Of a stretch of 64,000 bases of DNA, positions 1-7,877 are shown in pieces. Each line of letters begins with the position of its first letter. The stretch's first letter is position 1. The stretch spans positions 186,001 to 250,000 of the forward strand of contig CAKSAN010000003.1 of assembly GCA_934436435.1 (NCBI GenBank), in the 5' to 3' direction. The notes below the pieces were generated by a model. The model had not been told where the DNA came from, did not search any database, and saw only the letters and a list, made by a program, of their open reading frames with translations. This stretch comes from an uncultured Acetatifactor sp. (lineage in GTDB: Bacteria > Bacillota > Clostridia > Lachnospirales > Lachnospiraceae). A program made the position numbers and the translations under genes.

Positions 1-2
1 GC

Positions 3-425
3 GGCTGCATTACATTCTGGCAATTTCGGCAGGCGCATTTTTCAGCTTTCAACGATAATGGAGATACAATTGTGATAAAAGATAAAATACAAGATTCTGG
101 TATTAGTTTTTTTATGACATTTATTCTTTCACTGTTGATGGATAAAGTAGGCACAGTAAATGAGTTTGTTTCATATATACTGGTGATATGGTTTGTAGTG
201 GAACTCATGGCAAAAACGGATCTATACTATCAGAATCCGGTGCTGATCTTACTACAGTATAAACTTTACAAAGTTACATTTACTTCCGATATGGAGAATT
301 CACCAAATGCAAAAACATATATTGCAATATGCCGTGAAGAACTGAAAGAAAATAAGGTAGTGAAATGGAAATATATTTCAGATGATGTTTGCCTTATGTA
401 TAACAAGAATAGGGAGGAACAATAA
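3..425 (+). CDS. kwaA: KwaA-like membrane protein of a Kiwa defence system (5' end outside window)
   Basis: The reading frame is open to the left edge of the window, so the gene starts upstream; the GTG at 72 is only an internal candidate start. The visible 141 codons contain hydrophobic stretches (around the residues FFMTFILSLL and VSYILVIWFVVEL) that look like two membrane helices, then a hydrophilic tail. KwaA is the small membrane partner of KwaB in Kiwa, where the membrane complex senses phage and KwaB acts on DNA. The assignment rests mainly on the directly abutting kwaB-like gene and on the size and topology of the visible part. No base separates the stop codon from the next ATG, which implies translational coupling. 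Confidence 0.65.
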   Translation, partial: GCITFWQFRQAHFSAFNDNGDTIVIKDKIQDSGISFFMTFILSLLMDKVGTVNEFVSYILVIWFVVELMAKTDLYYQNPVLILLQYKLYKVTFTSDMENSPNAKTYIAICREELKENKVVKWKYISDDVCLMYNKNREEQ

Positions 426-1418
426 ATGGAAAGTACAAGAGAAGAGGAAGATACGATGCAGGGCATAGTAAATAAGTTGGAAGCTATGTTTTGTGACGAA
501 GAGTATGGATTTGAAGTATATGCGCTTATAAAGGGTGATGAAAAAGAACTGAAGCGTTTTGCATTTTATGAAAATAGTAGAAAAGAGCATGGAAATTTTA
601 AGAACAAGATTCAGGAAACTATTGTAGAGGTTGTAAAAAGAGATTATATAGTTGAAACATCGCAATATGTAAGTATAGATTATGTGGCAGATGATCAGCA
701 CAGGATATATGTGTTACCTCAGAATGAGCAATATGCACCATTTAAATATTTGAATACTGTAGAGGCAAATGAAAATTATTTCAGTGCAAATGATTTTGAC
801 AATGTGGATGCAATACTGTTTCGATTTAAGAGGGCAAACGCGTGTATATGGGCATATCAAAGTGTTCAGCCTATTTTGATACCAAACAAGAAAAAAGAAA
901 ACTTTTTGGCCAAGGCTGTATCCACAGAAGATATGGATAAGTTTGAGGAATTTACAGACAGTATTTTTACAATAACCAAAAAAATAAATTTGGTAGTGGT
1001 TGACGAGAATATATTGACCAAAGATATAAAACTGATGCAAAGACATTTGGGATTTGAACGATACATTCGTGCAGAAGCTAAAAAAGTTGTTGATGATATA
1101 ACAAAAACAGGACTTGTTGCAAATAATACTAAATTGCAGGAATATGTAAGTCGTCCATCAAAAACATATGCTAAAAAAATGCTTCGAGTTAAACAATATA
1201 ATGTTGTAAAACTGAAAGCGCAGGAATTAATAGAAAGGATTCAAGAAACAGAAAGATGGCAGGAAACATTTACAATTGTAGATGGAAAAATTCAGTTGAA
1301 TACATTTAAAGATGTAGAAAGTTTAATAGATTTGTTTGACGAAAGATACACGAAATCGTTAATAACAGATGATGAGTTTGATACAGATGTAAAACGGATA
1401 GCTAAGAAGAAAGAATAG
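426..1418 (+). CDS. kwaB: KwaB-like DUF4868 protein of a Kiwa defence system
   Basis: A 330-residue soluble protein without membrane segments, close to the usual KwaB length of about 315. The middle reads like the DUF4868 family: a hydrophobic strand ending in ILFRFKR, then an aromatic WAYQ turn, then a pair of strands around LVVVDENIL and the stretch HLGFERYI. In Kiwa, KwaB is the DNA-binding effector recruited by membrane-bound KwaA. The gene abuts the stop codon of the upstream membrane gene. A second ATG at 456 has a better ribosome binding site (AGAGGAAG) and could be the true start, shortening the protein by ten residues. Family assignment is from memory of conserved features, not from a search. 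Confidence 0.72.
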   Translation: MESTREEEDTMQGIVNKLEAMFCDEEYGFEVYALIKGDEKELKRFAFYENSRKEHGNFKNKIQETIVEVVKRDYIVETSQYVSIDYVADDQHRIYVLPQNEQYAPFKYLNTVEANENYFSANDFDNVDAILFRFKRANACIWAYQSVQPILIPNKKKENFLAKAVSTEDMDKFEEFTDSIFTITKKINLVVVDENILTKDIKLMQRHLGFERYIRAEAKKVVDDITKTGLVANNTKLQEYVSRPSKTYAKKMLRVKQYNVVKLKAQELIERIQETERWQETFTIVDGKIQLNTFKDVESLIDLFDERYTKSLITDDEFDTDVKRIAKKKE

Positions 1419-1504
1419 TGGTAGATAATATAGTAGCTGAACTGCTTATTGAAGGAAATATATGTCGTAATAATTGAAAAGTACTAGCCGTTTAGGAGAG
1501 AAAA

Positions 1505-2041
1505 GTGAATAAAAAGGAAAATTCGTTGGATAAATACTGGGAAGATAAATTAGGCCTTAAATACAAGAAAGAAATATTGCGATATAAAATGCTGTGCGAT
1601 GATAAAATTCCCAAAAAAGATATAAAAAAATATAACATAAATTCCAGATACAGAACCTTTGGTGATTGGGAAAAACATATAAAAGAAAAAATATTAAAAA
1701 TATCAAACGACGAATTAAGAGAGTATCAAAAATACATTAACCTTAAAAGAACAAAAGTATCTTCAATATCAGGAATGTTAAATAATTTTTTTATACCTTT
1801 CTTAATTGCATTGATTAGTCCATTCATAGTAGAAGGCTTTAAGGAGTGTATAAAAATTGGATCTGATAATTTAATAATAAGTATAATATGTTTAATAGTG
1901 ATGTATTTATCCTTTTTATATGTCATATATTTTTTGATAAAGCATCTTTCAAAAGAGGAGAGAGAACAAAAAAGAGATCAGCTTTTTTACAATGATATAT
2001 ATGAAATTGTGCAAAAGGAAATAGAAGAAAGAAGTAAATAA
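1505..2041 (+). CDS. Hypothetical protein with two membrane helices
   Basis: A 178-residue protein starting at GTG with an AGGAGAG ribosome binding site just upstream. The first 95 residues are very rich in lysine, glutamate and tyrosine and should be cytoplasmic. Two hydrophobic helices follow (about residues 98-115 and 123-147), then a charged cytoplasmic tail of about 30 residues. No recognised domain or motif. It lies 86 bases after kwaB on the same strand and shares its A+T-rich composition, so it may be an accessory member of the Kiwa locus or an independent membrane-anchored defence gene. Neither can be decided from sequence alone. Confidence 0.7.
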   Translation: MNKKENSLDKYWEDKLGLKYKKEILRYKMLCDDKIPKKDIKKYNINSRYRTFGDWEKHIKEKILKISNDELREYQKYINLKRTKVSSISGMLNNFFIPFLIALISPFIVEGFKECIKIGSDNLIISIICLIVMYLSFLYVIYFLIKHLSKEEREQKRDQLFYNDIYEIVQKEIEERSK

Positions 2042-2185
2042 TCAATGGTATTTACTTTGATATTAAATTCGGGGGATTGCATTGCAATTAAAGGAAACAT
2101 TGACGATGGCGGTGCAACAGAAGTTTTTTGTAAGATTCTGTCGAAATTTGCCATGTATATGATAGAGGGCGCAATTTCGACGAGA

Positions 2186-2214
2186 TTGCAGCATTCCTAA
2201 AAATATGCTATGAT
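2186..2214 (+). promoter_or_regulatory. Sigma-A promoter for a near-leaderless methyltransferase mRNA
   Basis: TTGCAG at 2186-2191, a 17-base spacer, then TATGAT at 2209-2214. Transcription should begin near 2220-2222, directly at the ATG at 2223, where no ribosome binding site is visible. This suggests a leaderless transcript. Confidence 0.5.
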
Positions 2215-2222
2215 ACTTTTAA

Positions 2223-2831
2223 ATGAGCGAAAAAAGTAAAAAGAATCAGACAATTCAATATTACGATCAAAATGCCGCCTGCTTTGTGGAGAATACGCGA
2301 GATGTAGACTTCCATGTGATACAGGATGAATTTCTGGAAAAACTTCCTGCGGGAGCACAGATATTGGATCTGGGTTGCGGTTCCGGGCGGGATACCAAAT
2401 ATTTTCTGGAGCGTGGATATCAGGTCAATGCCATCGACGGCTCCACAGAGTTATGCGCACTGGCAACGGAATACACAGGTATTCCGGTAAAGTGCCAGAT
2501 GTTTCAGGAGTTGGACGAGCAGAAAGCGTATGACGGTATCTGGGCGTGTTCGTCGCTGTTGCACTTATCCTATGGGGAACTGGATGAAGTGTTGTACAGG
2601 ATCGAGAACGCATTGAAACCGCAGGGCATTTTGTATATGTCATTTAAGTATGGTGTATTTGAAGGGGAAAGGAACGGCAGATATTTTCTGGATTTCACAG
2701 AAGAAAAACTGGAGCAGCTACTTAAAAAACATACCGGTTTGCAAAAACTGAGAAGCTTTCATACAGAAGATGTCCGCCCTGACAGGAAAGAAGAATGGCT
2801 GAATTTATTCCTGCAAAAGATCAATTCTTAA
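2223..2831 (+). CDS. Class I SAM-dependent methyltransferase
   Basis: A 202-residue Rossmann-fold methyltransferase. Motif I (LDLGCGSG) sits near residues 47-54, the acidic residue ending strand 2 (NAIDGS) near 75-80, and motif IV-V features (WACSSLLHL, then a glycine-containing turn before ILYMSFKYG) follow as in small-molecule or tRNA-type class I enzymes. The substrate cannot be read from the sequence; the usual N6-adenine motif (DPPY/NPPF) and C5-cytosine motif (PCQ) are absent, so it is not a standard restriction-modification methylase. Its 3' end overlaps the helicase gene by 37 bases, so the two are almost certainly co-expressed. No Shine-Dalgarno sequence precedes the ATG. Confidence 0.85.
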   Translation: MSEKSKKNQTIQYYDQNAACFVENTRDVDFHVIQDEFLEKLPAGAQILDLGCGSGRDTKYFLERGYQVNAIDGSTELCALATEYTGIPVKCQMFQELDEQKAYDGIWACSSLLHLSYGELDEVLYRIENALKPQGILYMSFKYGVFEGERNGRYFLDFTEEKLEQLLKKHTGLQKLRSFHTEDVRPDRKEEWLNLFLQKINS

Positions 2832-5308
2832 CTGCATATCCGAACTATGTCCTCCGAGAGACAGTGACTTATCCGAATGGTGGTGTAAGCCGCTTTTATG
2901 ATGATGGAGTGGACATGGTCATTATTGATGATGAAATCTGCTCCTGCCGGGAAGGCGAGCAGATTTTTCCGTATACACTGATCACAGATAAACAAAATCA
3001 CTATATGAAAACATACCGGAGACTGTTTCGATTTCTGGGATATGATCCGGAAAATATAGAGAAATGCCTGCAACAAAACAGACAGGAAGTTCTTCATTAT
3101 ACGAAGAATACAGCGGAACGAGGAGAACATGCGGATTCATCGCCGCTGGAGTTATTGTTTGAACAGAACTTTACGGATGTCTATGGGATGCGTGCACTGA
3201 AATATTTGCAAAAGGAGTTTCGGATAACGGATGAGGATGGAAATAATTATTTTCTGGACTATCTGGTAGATACCGCCGATGACAGAGTAGCAATCGAAGA
3301 AAACGGAATTCATTACCATCATCCGCAATTGACCGGGCCGGATGGCTATCGGAAACAGTTACGGAAGCAGAATACCTGTGCACTGTGGGGATTAAAATTA
3401 TACCGTTTTTCTACAGAAGATTGCCGATTTAAGGATCGCATTGAGGACGATATCCGTTCTTATCTGGGAAAAGACACTACCGGCTTCCGGGAGGCAGGCT
3501 TGCTTTTGGAACGAAAGACGGAACTGTACGAACATCAGGAAATCAGTCTTGCCAAAATAGAGGAAAAACGCAGAGCGGGTATTCGGGCATTCCTCATTGT
3601 ATTACCGACTGCTGCGGGAAAATCCCGGATTGTAGAGGAAGATATTCGTAATTTCGCAACAGGAAAAGAAGCGTTTCGGGCGTTAATTCTGGCACCAAAT
3701 ACAAATATTGTTGCAGACTGGAAAGAACGAATAAGCGCTGATCTGCTGGCATTACAAGACAGAATCAATGTGGAAACCTATAGTTATGCAATACGGCACT
3801 ATCATGAAAAAGCAAGGGAGCATTATTCCTATATCGTAGTGGATGAGGCACACCACGCGGTTGCCCCGGTGCTGAAACGGGTGATCCAATATTACACACC
3901 GGATTTCCTGGTGGGACTGACAGCTACAGATCAGCGTCCCGATAAAAAGAGACTGGAAGAAATATTTGGAAACTACACGACAGAACTTTCATTGAAAGAG
4001 GCGATGGAGAAAGGCATTGTGGCGAGAGCAAATGTCTATCGCATCGAGACAAACATTGACCTGAGCCACGTCCGTTTTAACGGAAAGGATTATGTAAACG
4101 CGGATTTGGAAAAAAGAGTACGCGTGACTTCCAGAAACGAACTGATTGTAAATGTAATCAGCGACTTTTTCAACGACGGAGAGGCCGGGCAACGACAGGG
4201 AATTGTTTTCTGCATCAATAAGGCGCATACCAAAGAGATGGCAAGACTCATGAATGAGGCTGGCATATCGGCACAGGACTACAGTGGAGATACAAAGCAC
4301 CCTGAAAAAGTCATGCGGGAGTTCAAAGAACATAAGATCCGTTTCCTCTGCGCCTGCGATATGATCTCGGAAGGATGGGATTATCCGGAACTTGGGATAC
4401 TGGTTATGGCGAGACCGACATTATCTAAGGTTCTGTATCTCCAACAGATCGGAAGAGGCCTGCGAAGAACATCAGTTAAGAAAAATGTATTCGTCATTGA
4501 TGTAGTTGATGAATACGGAGCGATGGTAAAACCATGCAGTATGCATGCTATTTTCGGGAATCCTCTGTATGTTCCATTCGGAGATATTACCAGACAGGAC
4601 TACCTGCCGGGAGAAATGATAGAGATCGATGGCATATCAGAGCGGATAGAGCGTATTGTCGAGGTGGACATCCATACTTTTGATGAAAAGTATGGAGATT
4701 ATTACAGCCAGGAACAGCTGGCCAGAGAGTATTTCGTCAACACAGGAACGATTACCAGCTGGATCCGCAAAAGAAAAATCACACCGACGGTGGAATTTCC
4801 TTTCGGAAGCAATAAGATCAGTCTGTTCAGCCCGGAGGATGTAGAGAAATACCGAAAAGAATTGAGTATTCAAGAACATAATGATGACACTATCAGGGAT
4901 GATTTCTTTGCTTTTTTGGAAGAAAGAGATTATTCGTTGTCCTATAAGATGCCGTTTCTGTTGTCGTTTATTGAGCACATGGACACGATAGGTGATGCGA
5001 AAATAGAGGATGTGCTGACAGATTACATAGCATTTTATCAGGATAGGATCAATAAAGGACTGCCTGTGGATCGCCCGAGCTGCCCTTATAATGCCGAGAC
5101 TCTGAAAGACAGGAAGATGATTAAGAGCAGCATGCTGACAAATCCTTTTGAGAAGTTTGAGAGAAAGAGGTTTATGTATTATTCGAAGGATCTTGGTGTG
5201 ATTTCGTTGAATCATGCTTTGATGGCGAAGATGAGCGGAGAGGATTGGGAGAAAGTTAAGGGGCAGATGAGGGAAGATTTGGAGAGGTACTATCATGGAA
5301 AAGAATAG
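2795..5308 (+). CDS. Vsr/DUF559-type nuclease fused to an SF2 DEAH helicase
   Basis: An 837-residue multidomain protein. Residues about 110-230 look like a PD-(D/E)XK nuclease of the Vsr/DUF559 kind: a helix glutamate (SPLELL), FLDYLV, AIEENG and a final strand GLKLYRF. An SF2 helicase follows: Walker A PTAAGKS near residue 270, VDEAHH near 349, LTATDQRPD near 375, and motif VI QIGRGLRR near 550. Around 640-690 there is a helix-turn-helix-like segment (LAREYFVNTGTITSWIRKR). The C-terminal 150 residues are helical and unassigned. The gene overlaps both the methyltransferase before it and the DUF2806 gene after it. The architecture points to ATP-driven DNA or RNA translocation coupled to cleavage in a defence setting. 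Confidence 0.85.
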   Translation: MAEFIPAKDQFLTAYPNYVLRETVTYPNGGVSRFYDDGVDMVIIDDEICSCREGEQIFPYTLITDKQNHYMKTYRRLFRFLGYDPENIEKCLQQNRQEVLHYTKNTAERGEHADSSPLELLFEQNFTDVYGMRALKYLQKEFRITDEDGNNYFLDYLVDTADDRVAIEENGIHYHHPQLTGPDGYRKQLRKQNTCALWGLKLYRFSTEDCRFKDRIEDDIRSYLGKDTTGFREAGLLLERKTELYEHQEISLAKIEEKRRAGIRAFLIVLPTAAGKSRIVEEDIRNFATGKEAFRALILAPNTNIVADWKERISADLLALQDRINVETYSYAIRHYHEKAREHYSYIVVDEAHHAVAPVLKRVIQYYTPDFLVGLTATDQRPDKKRLEEIFGNYTTELSLKEAMEKGIVARANVYRIETNIDLSHVRFNGKDYVNADLEKRVRVTSRNELIVNVISDFFNDGEAGQRQGIVFCINKAHTKEMARLMNEAGISAQDYSGDTKHPEKVMREFKEHKIRFLCACDMISEGWDYPELGILVMARPTLSKVLYLQQIGRGLRRTSVKKNVFVIDVVDEYGAMVKPCSMHAIFGNPLYVPFGDITRQDYLPGEMIEIDGISERIERIVEVDIHTFDEKYGDYYSQEQLAREYFVNTGTITSWIRKRKITPTVEFPFGSNKISLFSPEDVEKYRKELSIQEHNDDTIRDDFFAFLEERDYSLSYKMPFLLSFIEHMDTIGDAKIEDVLTDYIAFYQDRINKGLPVDRPSCPYNAETLKDRKMIKSSMLTNPFEKFERKRFMYYSKDLGVISLNHALMAKMSGEDWEKVKGQMREDLERYYHGKE

Positions 5309-6254
5309 GAGAAAAGATATGGGTATTGGAAAGATGGCAGGAGAAGCTGCAATAGAAGTAATGAAGAATGAAAATGTTCAGAATAAAACAGCAAGTGTAA
5401 TAGGAATGTTATTTCCATATGCTGGGGTAACCAAAAAAGCTGTTGATATGTATATTGATGAGATAGAAAAAGCAGATATGTCACCAGAAGCAAAAGCTTT
5501 TTACATATTAAATATTAAGAAAACTATAAGAGGTATAAAGAATCAAAAAGCTATCGCTGATATAGCAATGGAAAATGCAAGGAAAGGAACCGACTTTTCT
5601 GTTGCTTCGGGGGTAAGTGAAGAATGGTTGGAACGCTTTATGGATTCTGCAAGATTTGTTTCTACAGAGAACATTCAAATAATATGGGGTAAAATCCTTG
5701 CAAATGAATTTGAAACGCCAGGGTCAACACCTCCCAATATGATTAGGATATTGTCGGAATTTACTCCAGACTTGGCAGAGGCATTCAAAAAAATTTGTAG
5801 TATGAAAGTTTTATTATGTCCACTATCCGAGAATGAAGATGTAGAATGCTACGTTCCTAGAGTTTTAGTTCCGTATAAAATGAATGAGAAAAGAATGGGA
5901 GAAATGGACTTATCTTTTGATGTGCTAAATGAGCTAGAAATACTTGGAGTGATAAAACAAGAGATATTGAAAGGATATATTATACAAGGTGTCGAGCATG
6001 AAAAAATGATAATAGCTTTTGAAAAAGAATTAGAATTAGTTATTGAACATGCAAAGGGAAGTATGCCAATTGGAAATGTGTTATTAACTTCTGCTGGTAA
6101 GGCGTTGCAGGAAATTATAGATGTTGAGGAAGTAAAAGACTATCATGATATGGTAAAAAAATATTTAATATGTTGTGATGTGAAATTAGCGACAAAACAT
6201 GATTTTGTAGTAAAAGATGAAGGGGATTCTTTTGAAATATTGAAGAAAGTATAA
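5295..6254 (+). CDS. DUF2806 domain protein
   Basis: A 319-residue protein that starts inside the last codons of the helicase gene (14-base overlap) and so belongs to the same operon. Its centre carries the DUF2806 hallmarks: WLERFMDSARFVSTENIQIIW, then the kiLaNEfe-type stretch with PGSTPPNMIRILSEF. The C-terminal third is a mixed alpha/beta region. There is no catalytic motif, signal peptide or membrane helix. DUF2806 proteins have no established function. Here the protein is probably a regulatory or sensory subunit for the methyltransferase and nuclease-helicase. It is more A+T-rich than the two genes before it, which hints at modular assembly of the operon. Confidence 0.8.
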   Translation: MEKNRRKDMGIGKMAGEAAIEVMKNENVQNKTASVIGMLFPYAGVTKKAVDMYIDEIEKADMSPEAKAFYILNIKKTIRGIKNQKAIADIAMENARKGTDFSVASGVSEEWLERFMDSARFVSTENIQIIWGKILANEFETPGSTPPNMIRILSEFTPDLAEAFKKICSMKVLLCPLSENEDVECYVPRVLVPYKMNEKRMGEMDLSFDVLNELEILGVIKQEILKGYIIQGVEHEKMIIAFEKELELVIEHAKGSMPIGNVLLTSAGKALQEIIDVEEVKDYHDMVKKYLICCDVKLATKHDFVVKDEGDSFEILKKV

Positions 6255-6297
6255 AATTGATAAAAACAACTTAATTAGTGGAAAGGCAGTAGTGATT

Positions 6298-7053
6298 TTG
6301 GAAGAGAAAGATATTTTAAAGAGATTAATAAAAAATGATGCATTGTTTAATTATGTATACGTTATCAATCAAAGATATGACATTCTTCCGGATGACAAGG
6401 AACATATAGGTACATATATTTAAGTATCAAGATACAGAAGAATTGAGATAAGACTTTCTTGAAGAACTAGAGAATTCGATAGTGGATTGGGTGTATAGTG
6501 TGCCTAAGTACGAAAAACTAAAACAAAAATCTATGGATAAAGGAAAAACAGAGGTTGCTGCAAATCGGAAAATAGGTCGTAGGACAAAAAGTAAATTTAG
6601 ATCTAATCATAATAATGATAAAATATTGATATAAGGTCAGTTAGGAGAATTACTATTGTACCATTATATACAACATTGTATGAAAGCTATGCCACGATTA
6701 AGAAAAATACCAATAATGACGTCAGCAAATCATGAGCGGTTTGGAGCATATAAAATAGAGGATGGAAAACATACAATAATTTTTGGAGAAACAAAACGTA
6801 TACAAGTAAATATAAATTTAAAGAAGCTTTTGGAGATGCACTAGACAGTATTTTGAAGACATATAAGGAGTGCAGAAAAGAGATAAAATCATATGTGCAT
6901 GAAGATTTTCTGGATGATCAAATGAATATAGTGGTTGAGGATTTTTTGAATAATAAGTTAAAACCAATAGAAATGCATCTAGTTTGTATAATTGCCTATA
7001 GTGAGACTGAAAAACTAAAAACAAGCCAAGATGAATATAGAAGGAATAATTGA
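6298..7053 (+). pseudogene. Decayed hamA (DUF1837 nuclease of the Hachiman system)
   Basis: A degraded gene that can be reconstructed across frames. It begins at a TTG at 6298 (EEKDILKRLIKND, LFNYVYVIN), breaks near 6420 (frameshift and TAA), continues as FLEELENSIVDWVYSVPKYE, hits an in-frame TAA at about 6632, then reads GQLGELLLYHYIQHCMKAMP and IIFGETK. It shifts frame again near 6820 and continues as FKEAFGDALDSILKTYK to 7053. The GELLLY block, the KIPIMTSANHERFGA-like stretch and the FGETK strand are the typical DUF1837/HamA nuclease core. There are at least two nonsense changes and two frameshifts, so the gene is dead. Further 3' remnants may extend to about 7180. No hamB helicase partner follows. 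Confidence 0.7.
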
Positions 7054-7184
7054 GGAAAGATGCATGCAAAAAAGGTCATTAGCATATCTTCATGAGACAT
7101 AAATCAGGAAGGACACTACTTGTATTTGTTCGTAAGGTGGAATAAACTGATATAGTACATTGTGATAATTTCATTGACAAAAAG

Positions 7185-7352
7185 ATGAAGTTATTAACAG
7201 TGGAACAGGTTGTGAAAGAGTGGAATTTTTCTTAAAAAATTGTTGATATTTATGTAAAAAAAAGAAGAGCAGAAGGAACTATTATGTTTAAAAATGGATG
7301 ACTTATTTCTAAAATGGCAAAAGCAAAAGGGAATAGAATAGTAAAAAGATAA
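7185..7352 (+). pseudogene. Decayed small helix-turn-helix (MerR/excisionase-like) gene
   Basis: From the ATG at 7185, 55 codons read MKLLTVEQVVKEWNFS, then TAA, KIVDIYVKKRRAEGTIMFKN, G, TGA, LISKMAKAKGNRIVKR and stop. Restoring a residue at the TAA and tryptophan at the TGA gives the layout of a very common small Firmicutes HTH protein (TVEEvAkeW, then a second helix, then a GAxxfGxxWxIPk wing). Two nonsense mutations make it a pseudogene, of the same decayed character as the adjacent hamA remnant. Confidence 0.55.
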
Positions 7353-7369
7353 CAGATCGAGGAATACCT

Positions 7370-7780
7370 ATGTCAACAAAAACAAAAGAACAAATCAGTT
7401 TTAATATGAAACAGGTAAAGAATAAAGATTCAGACATAGAACGTATGTTGCGAAAAGAACTATGGAATCGAGGATTAAGATATCGAAAGAATGTAAACGG
7501 AATAATTGGAAAACCGGATATTGTATTTAAATCGAAGAAGGTGGCTGTTTTTTGTGACAGTGAGTTTTGGCATGGATATGATTGGGAGAACAGAAAGGGA
7601 GATTTTAAATCTCATAAAGATTTTTGGATACCTAAAATTGAAAGAAATATTGAAAGAGACAAAGAAGTAAACAAGGCACTCGAAGATGATGGATGGAAAG
7701 TCATTCGGTTTTGGGGACGGGATATAAAAAAGCATTGTAAAGAATGTGCTGATGCTATACAGAGAGCATTAGAGGAGTAA
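7370..7780 (+). CDS. vsr: Vsr-like very short patch repair endonuclease
   Basis: A 136-residue protein of the usual Vsr length. Family features seen in order: the N-terminal helix with KDSDIERMLRKELW, the RYRKNV strand, KPDIVF (the catalytic aspartate strand), VAVFCDSEFWHG (the family's FWH motif), a zinc-site region that appears poor in cysteine, FWIPKIERNIERD and the final strand WKVIRFWGRDI. Vsr nicks at T:G mismatches arising from deaminated 5-methylcytosine. It stands 97 bases before a C5-cytosine methylase, the classic genetic neighbourhood, and so probably protects against the mutagenic cost of the DISARM methylase. The ribosome binding site is weak (CGAGGAA). Confidence 0.88.
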   Translation: MSTKTKEQISFNMKQVKNKDSDIERMLRKELWNRGLRYRKNVNGIIGKPDIVFKSKKVAVFCDSEFWHGYDWENRKGDFKSHKDFWIPKIERNIERDKEVNKALEDDGWKVIRFWGRDIKKHCKECADAIQRALEE

Positions 7781-7877
7781 ACAAGGATTAGTAGATAGAA
7801 CTATCAATACTACTTATACTGTAATATTTGAGAAGACTCTGGAAAAATATACTGACGGATGGAGATAGTAACTGTTT

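Noticed and set aside
2795..5308. Helicase as HamB partner of the hamA remnant
   Set aside because: It is coupled to a methyltransferase and a DUF2806 gene, precedes rather than follows hamA, and carries a Vsr/DUF559-type nuclease domain not expected in HamB.
6656..7053. Two separate small genes (6656-6844 and 6853-7053)
   Set aside because: Their products join into one DUF1837 protein across a frameshift, so they are pieces of a pseudogene.
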